Source: Betaproteobacteria bacterium (lineage in GTDB: Bacteria; Pseudomonadota; Gammaproteobacteria; Burkholderiales; Burkholderiaceae_C). Taken from it: a stretch of 7,149 bases of DNA. Each line of letters starts with the position of its first letter. The first letter of the stretch is position 1. Under the pieces are notes generated by a model. That model saw nothing but the letters and a program-made list of their open reading frames with translations. It was not told the DNA's origin and ran no database searches. Both the position numbers and the translations under genes were made by a program. This document shows positions 1 to 5,986 of the stretch, piece after piece. Where the stretch lies: the NCBI GenBank assembly GCA_005884255.1, contig VBDL01000291.1, positions 1,408-8,556 of the forward strand, given 5' to 3'.

Positions 1-322
1 GCACGGTGGCGATCTGCTCGGGGTCGATACGGAAATTGGCGGCATCCGACGGCCCGGCGACGAAGGTGCCGACGCCATGCCGTGTGTGCACGAGGCCGGC
101 GGCCTGCAACTTCGAGATGGCTTCGCGCACCACCGTGCGGCTGACGCCGAACTCGCCCATGATGGCCGCCTCGGTGGGCAGCTTGTCGCCTTGCTGCAGG
201 CGGCCGGCGCGGATGCGCGCGCCCAACTGCTCGACGAGATCGTGGGCGAGGCTGCGCCGCTTGGGCGCGGACGCGGCCGTCTCGGGTAAACCCTCTGTGG
301 GGACGCTTGACACTGGATTCAT
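1..322 (-). CDS. GntR-family (FadR subfamily) transcriptional regulator, N-terminal part; C-terminus off the window
   Basis: Read on the minus strand from ATG at 322, this frame is open to the window edge (107 codons). After a disordered lead of about 22 residues comes a winged helix-turn-helix at about residues 24-90. Its signature is LPTEAAI (48-54), then FGVSRTVVREAISKLQAAGL (58-77), the GntR recognition helix, then the wing HGVGTFVAG (82-90). VSRTVVREAI is typical of the FadR subgroup. Members of that group carry a C-terminal FCD ligand-binding domain, which would lie off the window. The gene is divergent from a uronate dehydrogenase/TRAP operon, so it is most likely the local hexuronate- or aldarate-responsive repressor (inference). 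An in-frame stop at 382-380 limits the start. ATG 322 is the best choice, although no convincing Shine-Dalgarno precedes it. The DNA-binding family is certain; the ligand is not. Confidence 0.9.
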   Translation of the reverse strand, partial: MNPVSSVPTEGLPETAASAPKRRSLAHDLVEQLGARIRAGRLQQGDKLPTEAAIMGEFGVSRTVVREAISKLQAAGLVHTRHGVGTFVAGPSDAANFRIDPEQIATV

Positions 323-336
323 GGATCGAGCAACAT
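307..336 (+). promoter_or_regulatory. Candidate sigma-70 promoter for the udh-TRAP operon
   Basis: A perfect -35 hexamer, TTGACA, sits at 307-312. An 18-nt spacer leads to CAACAT (331-336), which matches only three of six -10 consensus positions. Transcription would start near 343-345, so the dyad at 344-356 would cover the start point, an arrangement suited to repression. The -35 box lies inside the first codons of the divergent regulator. The -10 match is weak, so this is a candidate only. Confidence 0.3.
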
Positions 337-343
337 GCTCTTC

Positions 344-356
344 GTTGTACGACAAC
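344..356. promoter_or_regulatory. Predicted GntR/FadR-type operator, 13-bp dyad
   Basis: GTTGTACGACAAC is a perfect 5+3+5 inverted repeat in the gap between the divergent regulator and udh. Its core TTGT-NNN-ACAA matches the GT-N-AC dyad pattern known for FadR-subfamily GntR proteins. It lies 22 bp upstream of the regulator ATG and 52 bp upstream of the udh ATG, so one bound dimer could control both directions. Binding by the adjacent regulator is inference. Confidence 0.6.
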
Positions 357-408
357 CGATGACAGACATCTCGGCACCTTCAGCCGCAATGTAGCAAATC
401 CTTTCGCC

Positions 409-1182
409 ATGTCCAGCCAAGTCTTGACCTCGTTGCGCTTCGAACGCCTGCTGCTCACTGGTGCTGCCGGAGGCCTCGGGCGCGTGCTGAGGCCGCGTCT
501 GAAGCGCTACTGCAATACGCTGCGCCTGAGCGATATCGCCGAGCTGGGCACGGCGGCAGAAGGCCTGGAGGGCGTGAGCGCCGTGGTGCACCTCGGAGGG
601 GTCTCGACGGAGGCCTCGTTCGAGCCGGTCCTGCAGGCCAACATCGTCGGCCTCTACAACCTCTACGAGGCCGCGCGCAAGCAAGGCGTCAAGCGCATCG
701 TCTTCGCTAGCTCGAATCACGTAACGGGCTTCTACCGGCAGGACGAGGTGATCTCGCCCGCGGACCCGATGCGCCCCGATGGCCTCTACGGCATCAGCAA
801 GGCCTTCGGCGAGAACCTCTCGCGCTACTACTTCGACCGCTATGGCATCGAGACCGCCTGCCTGCGCATCGGCTCGTCGTTCCCCGAGCCGCGCGACCGC
901 CGCATGCTGAGCACTTGGCTCAGCTACGACGATCTCGAGCGCCTGGTGCTCGCCTGCCTCACGGCGCCGGTGGTGGGGCACAGCGTGATCTACGGTGTGT
1001 CGGACAACCGCGCGGTGTGGTGGGACAACACCAGCGCCGCGCATCTGGGCTTCCGCCCGCAGGACAGCTCCGAACCTTTCAGAGCCGCCGCAGAGGCGCG
1101 CCAGCCGAGCATCGACCTCGCCGACCCCGCATCGATCTTCCAGGGCGGAGCCTTCGTGCGCACCGGCCCCTTCGACAACTGA
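409..1182 (+). CDS. udh: Uronate dehydrogenase (NAD-dependent), apparently with an internal deletion
   Basis: The 257-residue product is a short-chain/extended SDR. Uronate dehydrogenase oxidises D-glucuronate or D-galacturonate with NAD+ to the aldarolactone in the cytosol, the first step of the oxidative hexuronate pathway. Visible motifs are TGAAGGLG (17-24, dinucleotide binding), LRLSD (38-42, the Asp ending strand 2), HLGG (61-64), SSNH (101-104) and the catalytic YGISK (Tyr127, Lys131). IGSSFPEP, MLSTW and the WWDN segment are all typical of Udh. Start 409 was chosen because MSSQVLTSLRFERLLLTG resembles the start of Udh from Pseudomonas as I recall it; no strong Shine-Dalgarno is present. 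Between SDIAE and EGVSA the protein is about 18 residues shorter than remembered homologues (see findings). First gene of the operon, 14 nt before the TRAP binding protein. Confidence 0.88.
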   Translation: MSSQVLTSLRFERLLLTGAAGGLGRVLRPRLKRYCNTLRLSDIAELGTAAEGLEGVSAVVHLGGVSTEASFEPVLQANIVGLYNLYEAARKQGVKRIVFASSNHVTGFYRQDEVISPADPMRPDGLYGISKAFGENLSRYYFDRYGIETACLRIGSSFPEPRDRRMLSTWLSYDDLERLVLACLTAPVVGHSVIYGVSDNRAVWWDNTSAAHLGFRPQDSSEPFRAAAEARQPSIDLADPASIFQGGAFVRTGPFDN

Positions 1183-1186
1183 GAAC

Positions 1187-1191
1187 AGGAG
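1187..1191 (+). promoter_or_regulatory. Ribosome binding site fixing the dctP start
   Basis: AGGAG lies 5 nt before ATG 1197, directly after the udh stop. With the signal peptide that follows, it decides for this start over in-frame upstream starts that run back into udh (as far as 915). Confidence 0.75.
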
Positions 1192-1196
1192 ACGCC

Positions 1197-2156
1197 ATGA
1201 ATCAACGATTGCTCGCCGGCTTGCTGGCCTTGCTCGGGGTGGGCGCACAAGCCACCGAGTTCCGCTCCGCCGACATCCACCCGGACGGCTATCCCACGGT
1301 GGAGGCCGTCAAGTACATGAGCCAGCAGCTGTCGAAGGCGACCAACGGGCGGCTGTCGATCAAGGTCTTCAACAACGCCGCGCTGGGCAATGAGAAGGAC
1401 ACCATCGAGCAGACCAAGCTCGGCGCGCTCGCGCTGACACGCGTGAACATCGCGCCGATGAACAACATCTGCGGCCCGACGGTGGTGCCGACGATGCCCT
1501 TCCTGTTCCGCTCGAAGGAGCACATGCGCGCCGTGCTCGACGGCCCCATCGGCGAGGAGATCCTGAAGAGCTGCGAGGCGCAGGGCTTCGTCGGCCTCGC
1601 CTACTACGACAGCGGCGCACGGTCTCTGTACACCGTGAAGAAGCCGGTGAAGACGCTGGCCGATGCGAAGGGCCTGAAGGTGCGGGTGCAGCAGTCGGAC
1701 CTGTGGGTCGCGCTGCTCGAGGCGATGGGCGCCAACGCGACGCCGATGCCGTTTGGCGAGGTCTACACCGCGCTGAGGACCGGCCTCGTCGATGCCGCCG
1801 AGAACAACTATCCGAGCTACGAGAGCTCGCGCCATTTCGAGGTGGCGAAGTTCTACTCGAAGACCGAGCACTCGATGGCGCCGGAGATGCTGCTGTTCAG
1901 CAAGAAGACCTGGGACACGCTGAGCGCCGATGACCAGAAGCTGATCCGCCAGGCGGCCAAGGACTCCGTGCCCTACCAGCGCAAGCTCTGGGACGAGCGC
2001 GAAGAGAAGTCGCTCGCTGCGGTGAAGGCCGCCGGGTCGCAGATCGTCGACGTCGACAAGGCCTCGTTCCAGGCGGCGATGAAGCCGGTGTACGACAAGT
2101 TCATCGGCGACGCGAAGCTGAAGGAGATGGTCAAGCGCATCCAGGACACCAAATGA
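1197..2156 (+). CDS. TRAP transporter substrate-binding protein (DctP family), predicted hexuronate-specific
   Basis: A 319-residue periplasmic receptor that delivers a carboxylated substrate to the membrane subunits encoded next. Residues 1-19 form a Sec signal peptide: MNQR, a hydrophobic Leu/Ala stretch, then cleavage after AQA (19) before TEFRSADIHP. The mature part follows the DctP fold. It includes the hinge-proximal GLKVRVQQ with Arg163 at the position of the family's conserved carboxylate-binding arginine, then the GANATPMPFGEVYTALRTG and DAAENNYPSY segments typical of the family. The FRSAD...YPTVEAVKYM start resembles characterised glucuronate/galacturonate TRAP receptors (from memory). 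The udh neighbour supports that substrate. The stop overlaps the next ATG by 4 nt (ATGA), which indicates translational coupling. Family is certain; substrate is inferred. Confidence 0.92.
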   Translation: MNQRLLAGLLALLGVGAQATEFRSADIHPDGYPTVEAVKYMSQQLSKATNGRLSIKVFNNAALGNEKDTIEQTKLGALALTRVNIAPMNNICGPTVVPTMPFLFRSKEHMRAVLDGPIGEEILKSCEAQGFVGLAYYDSGARSLYTVKKPVKTLADAKGLKVRVQQSDLWVALLEAMGANATPMPFGEVYTALRTGLVDAAENNYPSYESSRHFEVAKFYSKTEHSMAPEMLLFSKKTWDTLSADDQKLIRQAAKDSVPYQRKLWDEREEKSLAAVKAAGSQIVDVDKASFQAAMKPVYDKFIGDAKLKEMVKRIQDTK

Positions 2157-2701
2157 CGGCAGCGACGATGCCGGTAGCGGCGGAGCTCCGCCGTGAGCCG
2201 CGAGCGCTGGCCCTGTATACGCGGCTGTGCGCCGCGTTGTCGCGCCTGTGCATGGCGCTGGGCGTGCTCGGCCTCGTCGTGCTGATCGCCTGCGTGGCCT
2301 ACCAAGTGTTCGGGCGCTACGTGATGAACAACACGCCCACCTGGGCCGAGAGCCTGGCGCTGGTCGTCGTGCTCTACGTGACGATGTTCGGCACCGCGGT
2401 GGGCGTGCGCGATGCGGGCCACATCGGGCTCGAATCGCTGCTCGTGCTTGCGTCGGAGAGAGTTCGCATGAAGCTCGAGCTGCTGATCCACGCGCTGGTC
2501 ACCACCTTCGGCGCCGTGATGGCGTGGAATTGCGGCGTGCTGGTCGATTCGGTGTGGAGCTACCGGCTGCCGACGCTGGGCATCTCCGAGGGCTGGCGCT
2601 ACGTGCCGGCGGTGATCGCCGGCGTGCTCATCGTGCTGTTCTCGATCGAGCACATCATCGCGCTGCTGCGCGGCACTGAAGTGGAGCCGACATGGGCGTG
2701 A
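2153..2701 (+). CDS. TRAP transporter small permease subunit (DctQ family)
   Basis: A 182-residue inner-membrane protein with four predicted helices at about residues 32-53, 64-84, 108-130 and 150-172. The stretch FGRYVMNNTPTWAESLAL (53-70) followed by FGTAVGVRDAGHIGLE (79-94) is the standard DctQ signature. DctQ pairs with the large DctM subunit to form the sodium-driven transporter. The N-terminal cytosolic tail of about 30 residues is rich in Arg and Ala. The start overlaps the dctP stop by 4 nt, and the end overlaps the DctM start by 10 nt, so the three subunits are translationally linked. Confidence 0.92.
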   Translation: MTAATMPVAAELRREPRALALYTRLCAALSRLCMALGVLGLVVLIACVAYQVFGRYVMNNTPTWAESLALVVVLYVTMFGTAVGVRDAGHIGLESLLVLASERVRMKLELLIHALVTTFGAVMAWNCGVLVDSVWSYRLPTLGISEGWRYVPAVIAGVLIVLFSIEHIIALLRGTEVEPTWA

Positions 2702-3975
2702 CCATTCTCTCGCTCAGCTTCTTCGTGCTGCTGCTGCTGGGCGTGCCGGTGGCCTTTTCCATCGGCCTCGCGAGCCTGGCGACCATCCTCTACGAAGGCC
2801 TGCCGCTGGCGGTGGGCTTCCAGCAGATGGCCTCGGGCATGAACGTGTTCTCGTTCCTCGCCATTCCGTTCTTCATATTCGCCGGCGAGCTGATGATGTA
2901 CGGCGGCATTGCCGACCGCATCGTCGCCTTCGCGAAAAACCTCGTCGGCCACGTTCGCGGCGGCCTGGGGATGAGCAATGTCGTCGCGTGCACCTTGTTC
3001 GGCGGCGTGTCGGGCTCCCCGGTGGCCGACGTGTCGGCGATGGGCGCGGTGATGATCCCGATGATGAAGAAGGAGGGCTATCACGCGGACTACGCGGTCA
3101 ACGTGACGACCCACGCGGCGCTGGTCGGCGCGCTGATGCCGACCTCGCACAACATGATCATCTACACGCTGTCCACCGGTGGCAAGGTGTCGATGGGCTC
3201 GCTGATCCTCGCCGGCATCATCCCGGCAGTGATCCTCACGATCTGCAACCTCGCTGCCGCCTACCTCGTGGCCGTGAAGCGCGGCTATCCCGCGGGGCGC
3301 TTCCCCGGTTGGACGGCGGTGGGCCAATCGTTCGCGCGTTCTCTGCCGGGCCTGCTGGTGGTGGTCATCATCCTGGTGGGCATCCTGGCCGGCGCCTTCA
3401 CCGCCACCGAGTCGGCATCGATCGCGGTGCTCTATGCGCTGGGGCTGACGATCCTCGTCTACCGCTCGCTGACGCGCGAGCAGTTCCTGAAGGCGGCGCG
3501 CAAGGCGGTGAAGACCACCGGCGTCGTGCTGCTGCTGATCGGCATCTCGAACGTGTTCGGCTATCTGATCAGCCTGTACGGGCTGGCCGAGCTCACCGGC
3601 AAGGCCTTGTCTTCGCTGAGCTCCACGCCGTGGATCATCTTCCTGCTCGTCAACGTGATCCTGTTCCTGCTCGGCACCTTTCTCGACATGGCGGCCACCA
3701 TCTTGCTGTGCACGCCGATCTTCCTGCCGATCTGCCAGCACTACGGCATGGGCTCGGTGCAGTTCGGCATCATGCTGCTGATCAACTGCGCGCTCGGCTT
3801 GAACACGCCGCCGGTGGGCACGACGCAGTTCGTCGGCTGCGCGATCGGCGAGGTGTCGGTCGGCCACGTGATGCGCACGATCTGGCCGTTCTACGGCGCA
3901 CTGATCGCCGCGATGCTGCTCGTCACTTACGTGCCGGCGTTCTCGCTGTGGCTGCCGAATCTCTTCTTCAAGTGA
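2692..3975 (+). CDS. TRAP transporter large permease subunit (DctM family)
   Basis: A 427-residue, highly hydrophobic inner-membrane protein, the normal length for DctM, with roughly a dozen predicted helices. Family marks are GSPVADVSAMG at 108-118 followed by IPMMKKEGY, and NTPPVGTTQFVGCAIG from Asn371. In TRAP transporters these two regions lie in the hairpin segments near the sodium and substrate sites. It forms the translocation channel with the preceding DctQ subunit and receives substrate from the DctP-like receptor. GGAG at 2683-2686 gives a ribosome site 5 nt before the ATG, inside the dctQ gene. The gene appears intact. Confidence 0.94.
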   Translation: MGVTILSLSFFVLLLLGVPVAFSIGLASLATILYEGLPLAVGFQQMASGMNVFSFLAIPFFIFAGELMMYGGIADRIVAFAKNLVGHVRGGLGMSNVVACTLFGGVSGSPVADVSAMGAVMIPMMKKEGYHADYAVNVTTHAALVGALMPTSHNMIIYTLSTGGKVSMGSLILAGIIPAVILTICNLAAAYLVAVKRGYPAGRFPGWTAVGQSFARSLPGLLVVVIILVGILAGAFTATESASIAVLYALGLTILVYRSLTREQFLKAARKAVKTTGVVLLLIGISNVFGYLISLYGLAELTGKALSSLSSTPWIIFLLVNVILFLLGTFLDMAATILLCTPIFLPICQHYGMGSVQFGIMLLINCALGLNTPPVGTTQFVGCAIGEVSVGHVMRTIWPFYGALIAAMLLVTYVPAFSLWLPNLFFK

Positions 3976-3977
3976 GG
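3974..3977 (+). promoter_or_regulatory. Ribosome binding site fixing the lactonase start
   Basis: GAGG overlaps the DctM stop codon and lies 5 nt before ATG 3983. It supports the start that includes the signal peptide. The next in-frame ATG (4022), which would give a cytosolic protein, has no such site. Confidence 0.6.
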
Positions 3978-3982
3978 CCTTC

Positions 3983-5053
3983 ATGTTCTTCATCGCGCGG
4001 GTCGTGGCCGCGCTGGGCCTCATGACGGCCGCCGCCAGCGCCAGCGCGGGCACGGTCGTCTACGTGTCCAACGCCGACAGCCAGGAGATCTCGGTGCTGT
4101 CGCTAGATCGCGCCAGCGGCGCGGTGGCACCGTTGCAGACGCTGCCCGTCGGCGGCTCGGTGATGCCGCTGGCGCTGAGCCCCGATCGCAAGCTGCTGTA
4201 CGCGGCGCTGCGCTCGCAGCCGTATCGCGTGGCCACGCTGGCCGTCGAGAATGATGGCCGCCTGCGCAAGCTCGGCGAGGCGCCGCTCGCGGACAGCATG
4301 CCCTACATCGCCACCGACCGCAGCGGCCACTGGCTGTTCGCCGCGTCCTATGGCGGGCACAAGATCAGCGTCAATGCGATCGGCAAAGACGGCCAGGTCG
4401 GCGCGGTGCAACAGCTCTTGTCCACCGCGCCGAACGCGCATTCGATCCAGGCCGATACGGCGAATCGCTTCGTGCTGGCCACCCACCTCGGCGGCGACAA
4501 CGTCAGCGTGTGGCGCTTCGATGCCGAGAAGGGCCTGCTGTCGCCCAACGAGCCGCCGCTCGTCAGCACGCCGGCGAAGTCGGGCCCGCGCCACTTGCGC
4601 CTCGATGCGCGCCAGCGCTATGCCTACCTGCTGTGCGAGCTCGATGCCACGCTGCACGTGTTCAGCTACGACGCTCAGCAGGGCCGGCTGGGCGAAATTC
4701 AGTCATTGAGCGTGCTGCCGCCGGGCTTCAGCGGCAAGCCATGGGCGGCCGATCTGCAGCTCACGCCCGATGGCCGCTACCTTTACGCGTCGGAGCGCGG
4801 TTCGCACACGCTGGCGGCATTCAAGGTCGATGCCGAGCGCGGCACGCTGCAGCCGCTGGGCCATACGCCAACCGAGAAGACCCCGCGCGGCTTTGCGATC
4901 GACCCGTCGGGACGCTGGCTGCTCGCGGTGGGCCAGGAGTCGCACGCGATGTCGGTGTACGCGATCGACGCCGGCAGCGGCGCGCTAAGGCAGGTGCAGC
5001 AACTCGCGCTGGGCAAGAACCCGAACTGGGTGGAGATCGTCGACCTGCCGTGA
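3983..5053 (+). CDS. Lactonase-family seven-bladed beta-propeller with signal peptide, candidate aldarolactonase
   Basis: The 356-residue product belongs to the 6-phosphogluconolactonase/carboxymuconate-lactonizing propeller family (Pfam lactonase, PF10282). Repeating blade motifs are visible: VYVSNADSQEISVLSLD, LYAALRSQPYRVATL, WLFAASYGGHKISV, FVLATHLGGDNVSVWRFD, YAYLLCELDATLHVF, LYASERGSHTLAAF and WLLAVGQESHAMSVY. His153 (NAHSIQ), Arg203 (GPRH), Glu219 (CELD) and Arg272 (SERG) fall where the family's pocket residues are expected (from memory of the fungal muconate enzyme). In this operon it would open the aldarolactone made by Udh. Residues 1-22 look like a Sec signal peptide with cleavage after ASA before GTVVYVSN, which implies a periplasmic location. 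That conflicts with a cytosolic Udh product (see findings). It starts 7 nt after the DctM gene. Fold is certain; substrate is inferred. Confidence 0.85.
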   Translation: MFFIARVVAALGLMTAAASASAGTVVYVSNADSQEISVLSLDRASGAVAPLQTLPVGGSVMPLALSPDRKLLYAALRSQPYRVATLAVENDGRLRKLGEAPLADSMPYIATDRSGHWLFAASYGGHKISVNAIGKDGQVGAVQQLLSTAPNAHSIQADTANRFVLATHLGGDNVSVWRFDAEKGLLSPNEPPLVSTPAKSGPRHLRLDARQRYAYLLCELDATLHVFSYDAQQGRLGEIQSLSVLPPGFSGKPWAADLQLTPDGRYLYASERGSHTLAAFKVDAERGTLQPLGHTPTEKTPRGFAIDPSGRWLLAVGQESHAMSVYAIDAGSGALRQVQQLALGKNPNWVEIVDLP

Positions 5054-5087
5054 CGGCGTGAACTTTGCGGCGCCCCCGCAGTCCATG

Positions 5088-5091
5088 AGGG
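5088..5091 (+). promoter_or_regulatory. Misplaced Shine-Dalgarno-like AGGG touching the aldo/keto reductase start
   Basis: AGGG ends directly against ATG 5092, with no spacer, so it is poorly placed to serve that start. An in-frame TGA at 5086-5088 excludes any earlier start for this frame. ATG 5085 is in another frame. Initiation may be weak or coupled to translation of the lactonase 38 nt upstream. Confidence 0.35.
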
Positions 5092-5979
5092 ATGCACCGT
5101 CGCCAGCTCGTTGCGCTCGCGCCTGCGCTGCTTGCCGCCTCGCTCGCTCCGGCCGCCACGCCACGCCGCGCCTTTGCGCGCAGCGCCGAGGTGCTGCCGC
5201 CGATCGGCCTGGGCACCTGGCTCACCTTCAACGTCGGCGACGACAGCACCCAGCAGCAACAGCGCCGCGAGGTGCTGCAACGCTTCTTCGCCGCCGGTGG
5301 CGGCATGATCGATTCGTCGCCGATGTATGGCCGCGCCGAATGGCTGCTCGGCCAGCTGCTGCCGACCGTGCCGCATCAAGGCCGACTCATTGCAGCCAGC
5401 AAGGTGTGGACGCCATTCGACCGCTGGGGCCCGAGCCAGCTCGAGGAGTCGCTCAAGCTCTGGGGCCTGCCGCGCTTCGACGTGCTGCTGGTGCACAACC
5501 TGCTTAACTGGCGCGCGCATCTGAAGACGCTGCGCCAGTGGAAAGAGCAGGGCCGCGTGCGCTTCATCGGCATCTCCACGTCGCACGGCCGTGCTCACGA
5601 CGAGGTCGAGCGGCTGTTGCGCACTGAAACGCTGGACGTGCTGCAGATCACCTACAACCTGGCTGACACGAGCGCCGAGCCCTTGCTCGAGCTGGCGGCC
5701 GAGCGCGGCATGGGGGTCGTGATCAACCGGCCACTCGACGGCGGTGCCTTGTTCGACCGCGTCAGCGGGCGTACGCTGCCCGAGTGGGCCGCAGAGTTCG
5801 ATGCGCACAGCTGGGCGCAGTGCTTCCTCAAGTGGGTGGTGTCGCACTCCGCCGTGAGCTGCGCCATCCCTGCCACGCGCGTGCCAGCGCACCTGGACGA
5901 CAACATGGCTGCCGGCCGCGGGCGCATGCCCGATGCGGCGCAGCGGCGGCGCCTGCAGGCCTGGATCGCGCAGGCCTGA
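5092..5979 (+). CDS. Aldo/keto reductase with predicted N-terminal export signal
   Basis: A 295-residue (beta/alpha)8 NAD(P)H-dependent aldo/keto reductase. The catalytic tetrad is complete: Asp74 and Tyr79 (MIDSSPMYG), Lys104 (AASKVW) and His135 (LLVHN). The cofactor-binding tail SCAIPATRVPAHLDDN (Arg263, Asn271) is also present, so the enzyme should be active. The barrel begins at LPPIGLGTW (35-43). In front is MHRRQLVALAPALLAASLAPAA, a twin-arginine start with a hydrophobic core, followed by an Ala/Arg stretch. This looks like a Tat or Sec signal, with Tat plausible because the enzyme would need its cofactor loaded before export. The substrate is unknown; the context suggests a sugar, uronate or lactone-derived aldehyde. 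It lies 38 nt after the lactonase, the largest gap in the operon, and 7 nt before murQ. Confidence 0.85.
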   Translation: MHRRQLVALAPALLAASLAPAATPRRAFARSAEVLPPIGLGTWLTFNVGDDSTQQQQRREVLQRFFAAGGGMIDSSPMYGRAEWLLGQLLPTVPHQGRLIAASKVWTPFDRWGPSQLEESLKLWGLPRFDVLLVHNLLNWRAHLKTLRQWKEQGRVRFIGISTSHGRAHDEVERLLRTETLDVLQITYNLADTSAEPLLELAAERGMGVVINRPLDGGALFDRVSGRTLPEWAAEFDAHSWAQCFLKWVVSHSAVSCAIPATRVPAHLDDNMAAGRGRMPDAAQRRRLQAWIAQA

Positions 5980-5986
5980 CGAAACG

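Noticed and set aside
6..362. 118-residue plus-strand open frame at the left edge
   Set aside because: It is antisense to the GntR winged-helix coding sequence, which is clearly the real frame.
307..408. In-frame upstream extension of udh from TTG 307
   Set aside because: The extra 34 residues have no resemblance to Udh N-termini and would run through the predicted promoter and operator. ATG 409 matches homologues.
915..1196. In-frame upstream extension of the TRAP receptor
   Set aside because: It would lie inside udh. The signal peptide and AGGAG ribosome site fix the start at 1197.
319..1248. 309-residue minus-strand open frame opposite udh
   Set aside because: It is an antisense shadow of udh and has no domain. 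It also overlaps the divergent promoter region.
2047..2058. Short tandem GTCGAC repeat inside the TRAP receptor gene
   Set aside because: It encodes an ordinary Val-Asp-Val-Asp run in frame and has no separate structure or context.
2599..4053. 484-residue minus-strand open frame opposite the DctM gene
   Set aside because: It is very rich in His, Arg, Gln and Asp with no recognisable domain, as expected for the antisense of a GC-rich gene. The plus-strand DctM is unmistakable.
5058..5507. 149-residue plus-strand frame starting at GTG 5058, overlapping the aldo/keto reductase
   Set aside because: It is an Arg/Ala-rich frameshift shadow of the reductase, which has all catalytic residues in its own frame.
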